From assembly GCA_035575715.1 (NCBI GenBank), contig DATLXN010000022.1:133034-197033 (forward strand): a stretch of 64,000 nucleotides of DNA, in the 5' to 3' direction. Positions 1-9,124 of the stretch are shown in pieces. Source of the stretch: JACCSI01 sp035575715. GTDB taxonomy: Bacteria; Acidobacteriota; Vicinamibacteria; Vicinamibacterales; UBA2999. Position 1 is the first letter of the stretch, and every line of letters begins with the position of its first letter. A model generated the notes under the pieces. The model was given only the letters and a program-made list of their open reading frames with translations, was not told the origin of the DNA and did not search any database. The position numbers were made by a program, and so were the translations under genes.

Positions 1-164
1 ACCGCCTCGAGTGCCGCGGCGGTCGGCCCGGCGGTCATGCCACGCCGCGCGAGCTCGAATGATTCGACCGCCAGGGTGATCGCGAGTGGATAGCGTTCGG
101 CGACAAATGCCGCAAAGCGGCTATCGACACCGGTGAGGCGGGAGACATCGGCAGCACGAGCCAT
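1..164 (-). CDS. Partial hypothetical protein (N-terminus only)
   Basis: An open frame runs off the left edge from an ATG at 164. The visible 54 residues begin MARAADVSRLTGVDSRF and contain a short Ala/Glu-rich helical stretch. No signal peptide or known motif is visible, and the fragment is too short to assign. It is co-directional with the M20 gene whose stop lies 58 bp upstream of this ATG, so it could be a downstream operon member. Confidence 0.5.
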   Translation of the reverse strand, partial: MARAADVSRLTGVDSRFAAFVAERYPLAITLAVESFELARRGMTAGPTAAALEA

Positions 165-221
165 CCCCGGTAGTTTATTACCTGCCAGCCCATTCACCCG
201 CTCGGGCGTCAGGCGTTGCTG

Positions 222-1898
222 TTACTGCTGCGTAGACGGCGTCGGACGAACCGTCGGGTAGTTGATGCCCAACTGCTCGAGATAGGTCTTGTACTTGGTC
301 GCGTCGTAGTAGTACTTGCGCATCTCCGGCCGGTAGCGGTCCATGATCGCCTTGTTGAGATGAATCGCCGGCTGATCCTGGGCGCGCAGCAGCGGCGTGT
401 ACTTGCGCTCTTTCATCTGCACCTTGTCGAAGTATTCGCGCGCCTGGGCGACGACATCCGGACGGGTCAGGAGATCAATGACCGTCATCGCTTGCACGCG
501 CGCGCCGGCGACCGTGCCCTTGTGCGCGATGGGCGTCGCCATCGCAATCGCATTCGCCCAGTTGTGGCCCGGACCCGCCTGGAAATTAGCCGGGAAACTC
601 AACGACACCGTCGGCACGGTCCACGAGATGTCGCCGATATCATCAGACCCACCGCCGCGCTTGTCGTCGTCTGGTTGTGATTCCCGACCGCGCACCGCCG
701 AGGCAATCGTCGTCGATAAACCGGTTTCGGGCACGCCGAGTTCTTTCTGGGTCGCCTTCGCCAGCTGCACGTCCGCGTCTGTCCATTTCGGCAGTCCCAC
801 CGACGCAATGTTGTCGTGCATCACTTCGGCGAGCGTGCGATTCATGTGCGAGGGCCACGCCGATCCGAGGACCTTCGACGACCACTTGGTGTTGGTCATC
901 AAGCTCGCGCCTTCAGCGATCTTGTCGCCGGTTTCCCACATGTTCTTAATGCCTTCGAACGTCGTCTCGCGGAAGTAATACCAGACGCTGGCGTTGCGCG
1001 GAACAACGTTGGGCTGATCGCCGCCGTTGGTGATCACGTAATGCGAGCGCTGCTGCAGACGGAGATGTTCGCGCCGATAGTTCCAGCCGGCGTTCATCAA
1101 CTCCACTGCATCGAGTGCGGAGCGCCCGCGCCACGGTGCGCCGGCGCTATGCGCCGTCTCGCCTTCAAAGGTGTATTCGACGGAGATCAATCCGTTGCCG
1201 CCGCCATCGCCCCACGAGGTACTGAGATTGGATCCGACGTGGTTGTAAAGCACGACGTCGACGTCTTTGAACACGCCGGCGCGGACGTAGTAGGCCTTGG
1301 TGCCGAGCTGCTCTTCGGCGACGCCCGGCCAGATGATGATCGTGCCAGGCAGCTTCTCGCGCTCCATCACCTTCTTGACCGCGATTGCCGCGAGGATGTT
1401 GAGCGGGCTGCCCGAGTTGTGACCCTCACCGTGGCCCGGTGCGCCTTCGACAATCTGATCGCGATACGCGACGCCCGGCTTCTGCGAGGCCTGCGGAATG
1501 CCGTCGACGTCGGAGCCCAGCGCGATCACCGGACGACCGGAGCCGTACTTCGCGACCCATGCGGTTGGAATCCCGGCAATCCCGGTTTCGATGGTGAAAC
1601 CGTTCTGCTTGAGAATCGCGGTCAGGTAGCGCTGCGTCTCGAATTCCTGGAAGCCGAGCTCACCGAAACTAAATACCGAGTCGACCATCTGCTGGCCAAG
1701 GTCGTACATCGACAGCACGTCGGTGCTGACCGCCTCTTTCAGTTTCATGACCCGCGCATCGGCCTTGGCGACCGGTGTCGCAAGTGGGGTCGGCGCCGGT
1801 TGGTCGGCCGTGTCACCGCGCTGTCCGGCGACCGGGCCGCTCGCGGCGACGGCGATCAAGAGAGCAAGGGCGGCCAATGAGCGTGAACGATTCGGCAT
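222..1898 (-). CDS. Secreted M20-family amidohydrolase, AbgB-like
   Basis: Predicted 558-residue exported metallohydrolase. An N-terminal signal peptide follows MPNRSRSLAALALL, then a proline-rich spacer. The M20 dimetal core shows a GSDVDG motif near residue 130, GHGEGHN at 155-161 and the catalytic pair in GVAEEQLG near 195. The GHNSG motif and overall length fit the AbgB (p-aminobenzoyl-glutamate hydrolase subunit B) branch rather than classic hippurate hydrolases. An in-frame extension to 2045 exists, but it lacks a signal-peptide-like start and overlaps the divergent dipeptidase gene, so I use the ATG at 1898. The true substrate is unknown; a small N-acyl or peptide-like amide in the periplasm is the safest inference. 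Confidence 0.85.
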   Translation of the reverse strand: MPNRSRSLAALALLIAVAASGPVAGQRGDTADQPAPTPLATPVAKADARVMKLKEAVSTDVLSMYDLGQQMVDSVFSFGELGFQEFETQRYLTAILKQNGFTIETGIAGIPTAWVAKYGSGRPVIALGSDVDGIPQASQKPGVAYRDQIVEGAPGHGEGHNSGSPLNILAAIAVKKVMEREKLPGTIIIWPGVAEEQLGTKAYYVRAGVFKDVDVVLYNHVGSNLSTSWGDGGGNGLISVEYTFEGETAHSAGAPWRGRSALDAVELMNAGWNYRREHLRLQQRSHYVITNGGDQPNVVPRNASVWYYFRETTFEGIKNMWETGDKIAEGASLMTNTKWSSKVLGSAWPSHMNRTLAEVMHDNIASVGLPKWTDADVQLAKATQKELGVPETGLSTTIASAVRGRESQPDDDKRGGGSDDIGDISWTVPTVSLSFPANFQAGPGHNWANAIAMATPIAHKGTVAGARVQAMTVIDLLTRPDVVAQAREYFDKVQMKERKYTPLLRAQDQPAIHLNKAIMDRYRPEMRKYYYDATKYKTYLEQLGINYPTVRPTPSTQQ

Positions 1899-1939
1899 TT
1901 TTTTCTCCGTGGGCGTGTGCAGCGGGTCGCGGGGATTAT

Positions 1940-3208
1940 ATGCTCCTTCCCATGACCAATCGCTTCGCACTCGGTGCCCTGTTTGCGTTCGCGGCGCTAG
2001 CCGTTCCTGTCGCCCAGGGGGATCCGATGGCTCGCGCCCGCGCATTGCATAAGCAAGGGCCGCTCATCGATGGCCATAACGACTACCCGTGGGCGTTGCG
2101 TGGGGCAGATCCGGGCCGCGATTTCGCCAAGGCCGATATCACCGCGAGCTGGCCCGCGCTGATGACCGATATTCCGCGGCTGCGACAAGGCGGCGTCGGC
2201 GGACAGTTCTGGTCGGTCTATGTGCCCTCGTCCATGCAGGGCAAGGAGGCCGTGCGGGCCACGCTCGAGCAAATCGATATCGTCCACCGTATGATGCAGC
2301 GCTGGCCAGGCACGTTTGGTGTGGCCAGAACCGCGGCCGAAGCCGAGCGCGTCTTCAAGGGCGGCCGGATCGCCTCAATGATCGGTATGGAGGGCGGCCA
2401 TTCGATCGATAGCTCCCTGGCCACGCTGCGGATGCTGCACGCGCTCGGCGCCGGCTACATGACGCTGACGCATAGCTTGAATGTGCCGTGGGCCGATTCG
2501 GCAACCGATAAGCCGGTGCTCGGCGGGCTGTCCACATTCGGCGAGGAAGTCGTCCGCGAAATGAACTGGCTGGGCATGCTCGTCGACCTGAGCCACGTCT
2601 CGCCGGAGACGATGGAGGACGCGATTCGAGTGAGTGAAGCGCCGGTGATCTTCTCGCACTCGTCGGCGAAAGCGGTCGCCAACGTGCCGCGTAATGTTCC
2701 GGACCACGTGCTGCAGATGATCCCGAAGAACGGCGGAATCGTCATGATCACCTTCGTTCCTGGCTTCATTTCGCAAGCGGTCGTCGACCATGGCGGCAAG
2801 GCGGCAGCCGAACTGCAGGCGCAGCGGGCGCAGTTCCCGAACAACGAGGCCTACGTCAACACGGCCATGGAACGATGGCGTGCGGCCAATCCCGAGCCGC
2901 GCGCGACGCTGTCGCAGGTCGCCGATCACATCGACCACGTGCGCAAAGTCGCCGGCGTCGATCACATCGGCCTGGGCGGCGACTTCGACGGTATCTCGAC
3001 GGTGGTGCAGGGATTAGAGGACGTCTCGAAATATCCCGACCTGACCGCGGAACTGTTACGCCGCGGCTATAGCGATCAGGACATCAAGAAGATTCTCGGG
3101 CAGAACATCCTGCGCGTCATGCGCGGCGCGGAGCAGGTGTCAGCCGCTCTTCGCAAGAAACGCGGACCATCAAGCGCGACCATCGAGCGGTTGGACAACG
3201 TCAAGTAA
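1940..3208 (+). CDS. Secreted membrane dipeptidase (peptidase family M19)
   Basis: About 422 residues with a signal peptide (MLLPMTNRFALGALFAFAAL). M19 features include the zinc-binding HND motif (H46, D48 in DGHNDYP), a GMEGGHSI segment with the bridging glutamate, conserved histidines in SHSSAK, and a C-terminal GLGGDFDG motif. It should hydrolyse dipeptides in the periplasm. GGGG about 5 bp before the ATG at 1940 supports that start; an in-frame ATG at 1952 is possible. The gene is divergent from the M20 amidohydrolase with about 41 bp between starts, so the two probably share a bidirectional promoter region. Confidence 0.9.
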   Translation: MLLPMTNRFALGALFAFAALAVPVAQGDPMARARALHKQGPLIDGHNDYPWALRGADPGRDFAKADITASWPALMTDIPRLRQGGVGGQFWSVYVPSSMQGKEAVRATLEQIDIVHRMMQRWPGTFGVARTAAEAERVFKGGRIASMIGMEGGHSIDSSLATLRMLHALGAGYMTLTHSLNVPWADSATDKPVLGGLSTFGEEVVREMNWLGMLVDLSHVSPETMEDAIRVSEAPVIFSHSSAKAVANVPRNVPDHVLQMIPKNGGIVMITFVPGFISQAVVDHGGKAAAELQAQRAQFPNNEAYVNTAMERWRAANPEPRATLSQVADHIDHVRKVAGVDHIGLGGDFDGISTVVQGLEDVSKYPDLTAELLRRGYSDQDIKKILGQNILRVMRGAEQVSAALRKKRGPSSATIERLDNVK

Positions 3209-3337
3209 ACGCGTTGCGCGGAAGCGCAGAAGCGCAGAATCACAGAATGACCGGGGGGCGCAAACGCGTGGGCCTTATCAAAGCGATACGGGGAGAAGGC
3301 AAGTCCGACGCGCCGGAATGCGGAAGAACTGTGAAAG

Positions 3338-3802
3338 TCACCAGACGATCGGCCGCCACGGGCGGCCAATTTCCAGACAGACCCGCGGAATCAGCAGCCC
3401 GGTCTGACGTCGATAGGTGCGATACGCCTCCGCAAACACCCCATGATCGCCACGCCGCTCAGCCCGCAGCGCCCGCGCGATACACAGCGCTACCACCCAC
3501 ATCGACAAAATGACCACCGACGCTGCGCCGCTCGCCACCGCCAGCGCCCCCGTCAGGAGGATGACGGCCGTCAACCCGGGATAGCGGATGTAGCGATAGG
3601 GTCCATGCACGATCAACAGCTGCGGCGCTCTTGGCGAGTAGACCACGGCGTCGGATCGCTGACGCCGGGTCACCAGCGTCCATGCCAAAAGACCCAGGCC
3701 CGTGACGCCAATGGCGCCGGCAATCAGGTAGCGGCCAAGGGTGAAGTCGAGCATCATCTGCTCGATTAGACGGACCCAGCGAGGATTTTCAGGGCTACCC
3801 AC
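3338..3802 (-). CDS. Isoprenylcysteine carboxyl methyltransferase-like membrane protein
   Basis: 154 residues with about three to four hydrophobic segments and the signature GPYRYIRYPGL followed by a late ERRGDHGVFAEAYRTYRR segment. This is the SAM-binding architecture of the ICMT/PEMT-like membrane methyltransferases. Bacterial members methylate unknown lipids or proteins, so no substrate is proposed. A second, more divergent member of the same superfamily lies at 22605-23135. Confidence 0.75.
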   Translation of the reverse strand: MGSPENPRWVRLIEQMMLDFTLGRYLIAGAIGVTGLGLLAWTLVTRRQRSDAVVYSPRAPQLLIVHGPYRYIRYPGLTAVILLTGALAVASGAASVVILSMWVVALCIARALRAERRGDHGVFAEAYRTYRRQTGLLIPRVCLEIGRPWRPIVW

Positions 3803-3811
3803 TCAGCATCC

Positions 3812-4093
3812 TCACGGAGCCTGCCGCCGGCCATAGAGCGTCCAGTTGTCCGTCGTGACCGAGCTCCCCCCGGAGCGCGCGGCGCACGCAAAGGACCGAA
3901 ACCCTCCCGTGAGGCGGGCCTCGACCGTACGTTCTTGTCCGACGGCAAGGTCCGCGAGCCTCGAGCCGGCACCTGTCAGCCCGCGAGACGTCCGCCACAT
4001 CGCTGTGACACAGACCGCGAAACAGAGCCGCTGCCATCCCGTAACTTTTAGACGGACCATCACGGCTTTCTCCGGGGCGGCGGTGGTGAGCAT
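3812..4093 (-). CDS. Possible small exported protein, uncertain
   Basis: A 93-codon frame ends 9 bp before the ICMT-like gene. A second ATG at 4060 would give MVRLKVTGWQRLCFAVCVTA, which resembles a signal peptide, followed by a Ser/Thr/Gly-rich tail. No known family is recognised. Codon use is high-GC throughout, so the open frame could be accidental. If real it would be the first gene of a two-gene unit with the methyltransferase-like protein. Confidence 0.3.
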   Translation of the reverse strand: MLTTAAPEKAVMVRLKVTGWQRLCFAVCVTAMWRTSRGLTGAGSRLADLAVGQERTVEARLTGGFRSFACAARSGGSSVTTDNWTLYGRRQAP

Positions 4094-4252
4094 CTAGACC
4101 ATTTCCCGTGCTCTAGCGTTCATTGAGTCCCTGCAAGTCATTTCGATGACGTTGAGATAGCGTCGTTTGTTCGACCATGTTCGGTTTCCTGCGACTCAGC
4201 GTTTGTGTATTCAGAGGCCAGCACCGACATCCCCTGGCCCATGGAGACGCTT

Positions 4253-5143
4253 ATGTCGACCCCCACGGTCCACTCGAACCCCCTGCCCCTCGACCCGCGC
4301 GAGGTGTTGACCAGCAATATCGACGTGATCCGTCGGATTGTGCGAGCCGTCGCATATCGGCAACGGATGACCGTGAGCGCCGCTGAAGAACTCGAGTCCT
4401 CGGTTTGGGTGCGCCTCATCGAGCACGATTACCGCGCCGTTCGTCAGTACAAAGGACAGGCGGCATTTGGAACTTTCCTGACCGTCATCGTCACCCGGCT
4501 GGCGTTGGACGTGCAGTCGGCTGAATGGGGCCGCTGGCGGCCGTCGAGCCGGGCGCGGCGATTGGGCGCGACCGCGGCGCTCTTTGAAACGCTGGTTTTC
4601 CGCGACGGGTATTCGCGCGAAGAAGCCGCGGCCCACATGGCCGCCACGGGACTCGAGGCACCGACCCAAGCCGTTCGGGAGCTGGCCTCCAAGTCCCGGT
4701 CGATGCCGCGACGCTACATTCCGGTCGATCTCCTCGTCAACACGCTTGCCGGCGGCGACGACCCATCGGCACCTCTTGCGTCGAGTGAATGCCGGCGCAA
4801 AGCACACACTGTCGGCCGCGCCTTGCGCGCAGCGCTGCAATCGCTGTCCCCGGAAGATCGGTTGCTGTTGCGCATGCGCCATGAACAAGGCCTGAAGATC
4901 ACGACCATCGCGCGCGTCGTCGGCGAGGATCAGAAATCGCTGTACCGAAGACTCGCCCTCCTCCATCGCCGTCTTCGACGACGCATCGTCGCCGCTGGCA
5001 TATCGAGTGGCGATGCGCTCGAAGTGATCGGGCAATGCGACGTCCGGTGGCCAGGGCGTAATCTCACCGACCCAGACGGTGGCAGCGTGAGTTCAGGGAT
5101 CAGGCCCCAGGCCCCAGGGATCAGGGATGAGGGATCGCGCTAA
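4253..5143 (+). CDS. Sigma-70 family (ECF-like) RNA polymerase sigma factor
   Basis: Start ATG at 4253 is preceded by GGAG. The N-terminal half (about residues 15-95) resembles sigma region 2 with a helix around SVWVRLIEHDYRAVRQYKG. The C-terminal part has a region-4 helix-turn-helix around LSPEDRLLLRMRHEQGLK and SLYRRLALLHRRLRRR. The roughly 100-residue linker, including GYSREEAAAHMAATG, is longer than in ordinary ECF factors. The last 16 residues are encoded by the intergenic GGATCAGGG repeat at 5093-5132, so the tail is probably not functional. It converges on the SagB operon, and a regulatory link is possible but unproven. Confidence 0.75.
   Translation: MSTPTVHSNPLPLDPREVLTSNIDVIRRIVRAVAYRQRMTVSAAEELESSVWVRLIEHDYRAVRQYKGQAAFGTFLTVIVTRLALDVQSAEWGRWRPSSRARRLGATAALFETLVFRDGYSREEAAAHMAATGLEAPTQAVRELASKSRSMPRRYIPVDLLVNTLAGGDDPSAPLASSECRRKAHTVGRALRAALQSLSPEDRLLLRMRHEQGLKITTIARVVGEDQKSLYRRLALLHRRLRRRIVAAGISSGDALEVIGQCDVRWPGRNLTDPDGGSVSSGIRPQAPGIRDEGSR
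5093..5132 (+). repeat. Intergenic GGATCAGG/CCCCAGG repeat, copy 1
   Basis: Tandem degenerate units of GGGATCAGG and CCCCAGG. The array encodes the end of the sigma factor (residues read as SGIRPQAPGIRDEG). Related arrays occur at 15369-15399, 23136-23156 and 30645-30678, always at a gene boundary. Confidence 0.75.
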
Positions 5144-6207
5144 GGCCGACTGGGGCGCGCGCGGCCCGGATACGCAATCGTGCCGGCCGGGCGCCTGCCG
5201 ACGCCGACGACGTACATCGACGCTTCGGTGGTGCCGTCGATCCCGAGCAGCTCGTCGAGTGGCGAGTCGCGAAACGCCATCGTGCAAAACGGCGCGAGCT
5301 GGAGCGCTGTCGCGACCACGCAAAAGGTTTGGCCAAGATGACCGGCTTCGGCGAGTACCGCCCGGTAGACGCGGCTGTGCTCGTATTTCCAGGTCGAGCG
5401 CGCAAAGACGGCAGACATGACAATTACCACCGCCGCATCGCCAAAGTAATGCTGGTTCGCGAGGAGTTCGATCAGGCGTCGCCGGGTGATGCGTTGATTG
5501 AGATCGACGAGGGCGTGGTCGGCGGCGGCATAGTGATAGACGCCTCTCCGCAGTCCGGCGACATTGAGCGCGATAACCGAGGCCTCAATCGGGTGACGCG
5601 CACCTCCCGAGGGCGAGGTTTTGAGAACGATCGGGCCGCTTGCGCCGCGCCCCCACAGCTGCACGCCAAACGTGAGATGCAGCAGCGTCGCCAAGTCGGA
5701 TGCGGCGAGCGGGTCCTTCGAAAACTGGCGCCACGTGCGCCGCGCGCGTAACGGCTCGGTCAGCCCCGGTAGCGATTGCGGGGCGGTGAGCGGCGTCTGC
5801 ACACCCGCGACGTGTTTGACTGGTGCAGGCGGGGCGACACGCGCGGCCTTGCGCCGCAGGCGGCCGAATTGCTCCAGCGGATCGCTGGCGTATTGGGGAT
5901 CGCGGGTGGCGAAGTGGAAAATCGCCGACTCGGTTTTCCAATCGCCGTCCCGGCGCACGGCAGGACGGTCGCTGCGCTCGACGAATCCGCCGAGCACGAG
6001 TGCGTCGAGGATTGCCCGGAGCGCGGACACGTCGCCCCAGTCTGACCAGCGGCCCGCCAGATCTTCAGCGGACCACTCGGTGCCAAGCAGACACAGCAAC
6101 GCCGCCAGCCCCGGCGGCATCGCCGACCGGATGCCGGTGTGGGTGTCGAGAGCGATCAGAGTGTCAGCGACAGCGTAAAAAGCGATCGCCGGCGAGCGAC
6201 GGTACAC
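5140..6207 (-). CDS. SagB/ThcOx-type flavin dehydrogenase with N-terminal PqqD-like (RRE-like) segment
   Basis: 355 residues. Residues about 150-345 form a nitroreductase-like fold with SPSGGARHPIEA, YHYAAADHAL, an AEAGHLGQTF motif and a C-terminal glycine-rich segment, matching SagB-type FMN dehydrogenases that oxidise azolines in RiPP maturation. The first 80 residues (LIALDTHTGIRSAMPPGL, then EDLAGRW and ILDALVLGGFVE) look like a winged-helix PqqD/RRE domain that would bind a precursor leader. The start is GTG at 6207, 28 bp after the upstream small-protein gene. It is the last gene of the sigma-kinase-small protein operon. No YcaO cyclodehydratase is nearby. The SagB assignment is firm; the RRE and peptide role are inference. 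Confidence 0.82.
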   Translation of the reverse strand: MYRRSPAIAFYAVADTLIALDTHTGIRSAMPPGLAALLCLLGTEWSAEDLAGRWSDWGDVSALRAILDALVLGGFVERSDRPAVRRDGDWKTESAIFHFATRDPQYASDPLEQFGRLRRKAARVAPPAPVKHVAGVQTPLTAPQSLPGLTEPLRARRTWRQFSKDPLAASDLATLLHLTFGVQLWGRGASGPIVLKTSPSGGARHPIEASVIALNVAGLRRGVYHYAAADHALVDLNQRITRRRLIELLANQHYFGDAAVVIVMSAVFARSTWKYEHSRVYRAVLAEAGHLGQTFCVVATALQLAPFCTMAFRDSPLDELLGIDGTTEASMYVVGVGRRPAGTIAYPGRARPSRP

Positions 6208-6235
6208 CGGCGATGTCAGCCGCGTGGTAATCGGC

Positions 6236-6568
6236 CTACTCGAACCGGAACGGCGCCGCCATCATCGTGTCGAACGGACAATCGGCAACCATCGCCTGCT
6301 TGCCGGCGCGCGTGCGCGGGAAAGCAATTGCCTGGGCGGCCTCGCGTGCGGCCAATACGCGCCTGGCGCGATCGAGCGTCTTCTGATTACGATCCGCCTC
6401 GGCTTGGCGTCCCGATTTGGTCGCGGCGGCCAACGCCCGCTCGCCGTGGGCCACGGCCTTCTGCGCAACTTTCACCTCGCGCACGATCGCTTGGGCGACC
6501 CCGCGCGCGTTAATCCGGATCACGCGATTGGTCTTGCTGGCACTGCGCTTTGCCTTCTTTTTGGCCAT
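6236..6568 (-). CDS. Small Lys/Ala-rich protein, candidate modified-peptide precursor
   Basis: 110 residues. The N-terminus is very basic (MAKKKAKRSASKTNRVIRI). A long Ala/Arg/Lys helix spans about residues 24-90, and a distinct non-helical C-terminus reads ADCPFDTMMAAPFRFE, holding the only Cys. AAAGGA sits 5 bp before the ATG. It lies between a Ser/Thr kinase gene and a SagB-type dehydrogenase carrying a PqqD-like segment, which suggests a leader-plus-core layout. I recognise no named family. Alternatives are a DNA-binding histone-like basic protein or a kinase substrate. It is probably cytosolic, with no signal peptide or membrane helix. Confidence 0.7.
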   Translation of the reverse strand: MAKKKAKRSASKTNRVIRINARGVAQAIVREVKVAQKAVAHGERALAAATKSGRQAEADRNQKTLDRARRVLAAREAAQAIAFPRTRAGKQAMVADCPFDTMMAAPFRFE

Positions 6569-6601
6569 AGGTTCCTTTGGGGGGTCAGGGATGGTTGCCG
6601 G

Positions 6602-9124
6602 TTAGCGAAGTTGTGCGTCCCGCATCAGGTGCTCGAATCGAGGGTCTGATCGATACCCGTCCAGACGGGGATCGACGCCCATCCACAACATATCGATTTC
6701 CCGCCGGTCGAGCGCCTGGCGCAGGATGGTAAAGCCTTCGTCGATGCGGCCGCGCGCTGCCGCGATGTGTGCCCCATGGTCGAGGCTGTAGGCTTCGCCG
6801 TGTTGCTCGCGGTCGCCGAGCTCCTTGAGGATCGCATCGACTTTAGCGTCCTGGCCGGCATGCGCGAGGACGCAGGCCAACTCCGGTAACCAGTTCATGT
6901 CGCGCGATCGTTTCAAGGCGAGCCTGATCTGTTCGGCGGCCAGCTCGTACTGGCCCATCGCCGCATGAATACGGCCAAGACCGAAATGGGCGGTCGGATG
7001 ACCGGGCGCCACTTTCAGCGTGCGCTCCATCAGTTCGATCGCACGAGGGTAATCGCGCTTATAGTAATGCAGCGTAGCCAACATGTTCAGCCGGCTCGCG
7101 GCCAGTGGGTCCAACCGCACCGCATCGGCGCCAATCTGCAGCGCCTCATCAAATCGGCCGCGTGCCGCCAGGAGCCAAGCCAGTCCATGTGACCCTGCGG
7201 CGTTGCTGGGGGCGGCGTCGATCGCGCTCCGGAAGCTGCGTTCCGCGGCGTCAAAATCCCAGTCGTAATAAAACTGCGCGGTCGCTTGGGCGACAAACCC
7301 GGTCGGCTGCCCCGAATCGAGCTGCAGCGCCTTGGCGGCCAGGTCTTTCGCGCGTTGGACGCCTTGCGATCGCTCGGACACATTCGCGAACTGCACCAGG
7401 CGCAGTTCCGCCATCGACCATTCGGCCCAGGCCGGTGCGAACGCCGGCGCCAGTTCGGTCGATTCACGGAAGTACTTGATGGCTTCTCGAGCGCCGCTTT
7501 CGGCCAACGTCGCCTGGGCGGCAAGCCCGCGCAAATACGCCTCCTGCGCTCGCGGATCAACCGGACCCTGGGTCAACGTGGATCGCTCATCGGGTGACAG
7601 ATCGACTGACAGGTGACGCGCGACCAGTCGCGCAATCTCGCCTTGGGCGGCAAGCATCTCGGCGGCCGGCCGGGTGAGCTCCTGGGCCCACAGCACGCGG
7701 CCGTTCGGATCGGTGAGATGCATTTCAAGCTGCAATCGACCGTTGGCTTCGAGCAGCGACCCGGCGAGCAGCAGGTCGACGTCCAGCGCATCCGCGATTA
7801 CCGCCGGTGCCGCCTCCCGATCGCGATAGCCGGCGACGGCGCCAAACGATGGCACGCTGAACGCCTTGATCCGCGCCATGTTCGAGATCAGCACTTCAGT
7901 CAGGCCATCGGCCAGATAGTTGCGTGCGGGGTCGCCAGTCAGATTGCGAATCGGGGTCACCGCAATCGCACGGACCGAACCTCCGAGCGGCGTGCGGCTG
8001 CGGGGCGCGATGCTCCAGATCAATGCGGCAGCAAGGGCGACGGTCGCGAGGGTCGCCGTCACCGCCACACCGCGTCGCGATCGCCTCGCCGGCTTGTCGG
8101 CGGGCGCTCCCTGACTGCCTGGGGCGGCCAGCGATAATAGCGCCGCTTCGAGTTCGCCGGCGGAATGATGCCGTTGCAGCGGGTCGGCGGCAATCGCGCG
8201 ACTCACCTCGCGTAAGTAGCCGGTCGGCAGGTCCGGCCGGACATCACGGAGGTGCAATTGCCGGCCACTGTCATGCGCCGTTTTGATCTCGGCCAGCGAC
8301 TTGCCATCGACCGGGAACCGCCCGGTCACGAGATAAAACAGCAGGACCCCAAGACTGTAGAGATCACTTTGCGGCGAGGCAGGCCGACGATTGAACACCT
8401 CCGGCGCCATGTAACGCGGCGTACCGGTCAAGCCACTGCTCGTGGTATCGCCGGTCCCCGGGACGGTGCGACCGGCACCGAGGTCCATCAGCACGAGGCG
8501 GCCACCTGGCTCACGGATCACGTTCTGCGCCTTGATGTCACAGTGCAACAACCCGACGCCATGAACCGCCGCGAGGGCACGCGACATTTCGAGGCCGACC
8601 AGCGTCGCTTCCTGCGCGCTCATCGGCCCTTGCTCTTTGACGATCTGCTCGAGGTTGCGACCGCGCACCAGTTCCATCCAGATGCCGGCGACACCTTCGA
8701 CCACATCGGCACCGTAGACGCAGACCACATGGTCGTGGCGAATTTTCGCGAGCATCCGGCCTTCGCGCATCACCGCTTCGGGATCACGCGCGCCGTGAAA
8801 GAGCTTCAGGGCGACCTGGCGATCAAGGCGGCCGTCCCATGCGCGATAGACGGTACCGTAGGAGCCGCGGCCCAGGACGTCGAGTAGTTCAAGGTGTCCC
8901 CACGACGTTCGATCGAGCGACGACCCTACGGTCGGCGTCGACTCTGCGGACGGCAGCAACTGATGCAGGCGGCGATGCTCGTCAGCAATGCGTGCGATCA
9001 ACGCCAGTTCGTCAGCGATCTCCCGCTCACCATCGGTCGACAGCCGCGACGACATTGACCCCCAGTCGAGGATCGCCCCGTCTGCGACAAGACCGGCCGC
9101 CTCGGTAAGTGGATCAGGGTTCAC
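6602..9124 (-). CDS. Transmembrane Ser/Thr protein kinase with C-terminal TPR region
   Basis: 840 residues. The Hanks-type kinase domain spans about residues 77-335: glycine loop GRGSYG 85-90, ATP lysine K107, HCDIK 194-198 (Cys replaces the usual Arg, so activation-loop control may differ), N201, DLG at 214-216 and APE at 240-242. One membrane helix lies at about 353-373. Residues 385-530 resemble the periplasmic domain that binds or senses in FlgO/TolB-N-like proteins, and about 540-830 carries TPR repeats. The start overlaps the sigma factor gene by 11 bp, indicating translational coupling. The small protein downstream may be a phosphorylation target. Confidence 0.92.
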   Translation of the reverse strand: MNPDPLTEAAGLVADGAILDWGSMSSRLSTDGEREIADELALIARIADEHRRLHQLLPSAESTPTVGSSLDRTSWGHLELLDVLGRGSYGTVYRAWDGRLDRQVALKLFHGARDPEAVMREGRMLAKIRHDHVVCVYGADVVEGVAGIWMELVRGRNLEQIVKEQGPMSAQEATLVGLEMSRALAAVHGVGLLHCDIKAQNVIREPGGRLVLMDLGAGRTVPGTGDTTSSGLTGTPRYMAPEVFNRRPASPQSDLYSLGVLLFYLVTGRFPVDGKSLAEIKTAHDSGRQLHLRDVRPDLPTGYLREVSRAIAADPLQRHHSAGELEAALLSLAAPGSQGAPADKPARRSRRGVAVTATLATVALAAALIWSIAPRSRTPLGGSVRAIAVTPIRNLTGDPARNYLADGLTEVLISNMARIKAFSVPSFGAVAGYRDREAAPAVIADALDVDLLLAGSLLEANGRLQLEMHLTDPNGRVLWAQELTRPAAEMLAAQGEIARLVARHLSVDLSPDERSTLTQGPVDPRAQEAYLRGLAAQATLAESGAREAIKYFRESTELAPAFAPAWAEWSMAELRLVQFANVSERSQGVQRAKDLAAKALQLDSGQPTGFVAQATAQFYYDWDFDAAERSFRSAIDAAPSNAAGSHGLAWLLAARGRFDEALQIGADAVRLDPLAASRLNMLATLHYYKRDYPRAIELMERTLKVAPGHPTAHFGLGRIHAAMGQYELAAEQIRLALKRSRDMNWLPELACVLAHAGQDAKVDAILKELGDREQHGEAYSLDHGAHIAAARGRIDEGFTILRQALDRREIDMLWMGVDPRLDGYRSDPRFEHLMRDAQLR

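Noticed and set aside
1775..1940. N-terminal extension of the dipeptidase to 1775
   Set aside because: It overlaps the divergent M20 gene and lacks any signal peptide; the later ATG at 1940 gives a clean one.
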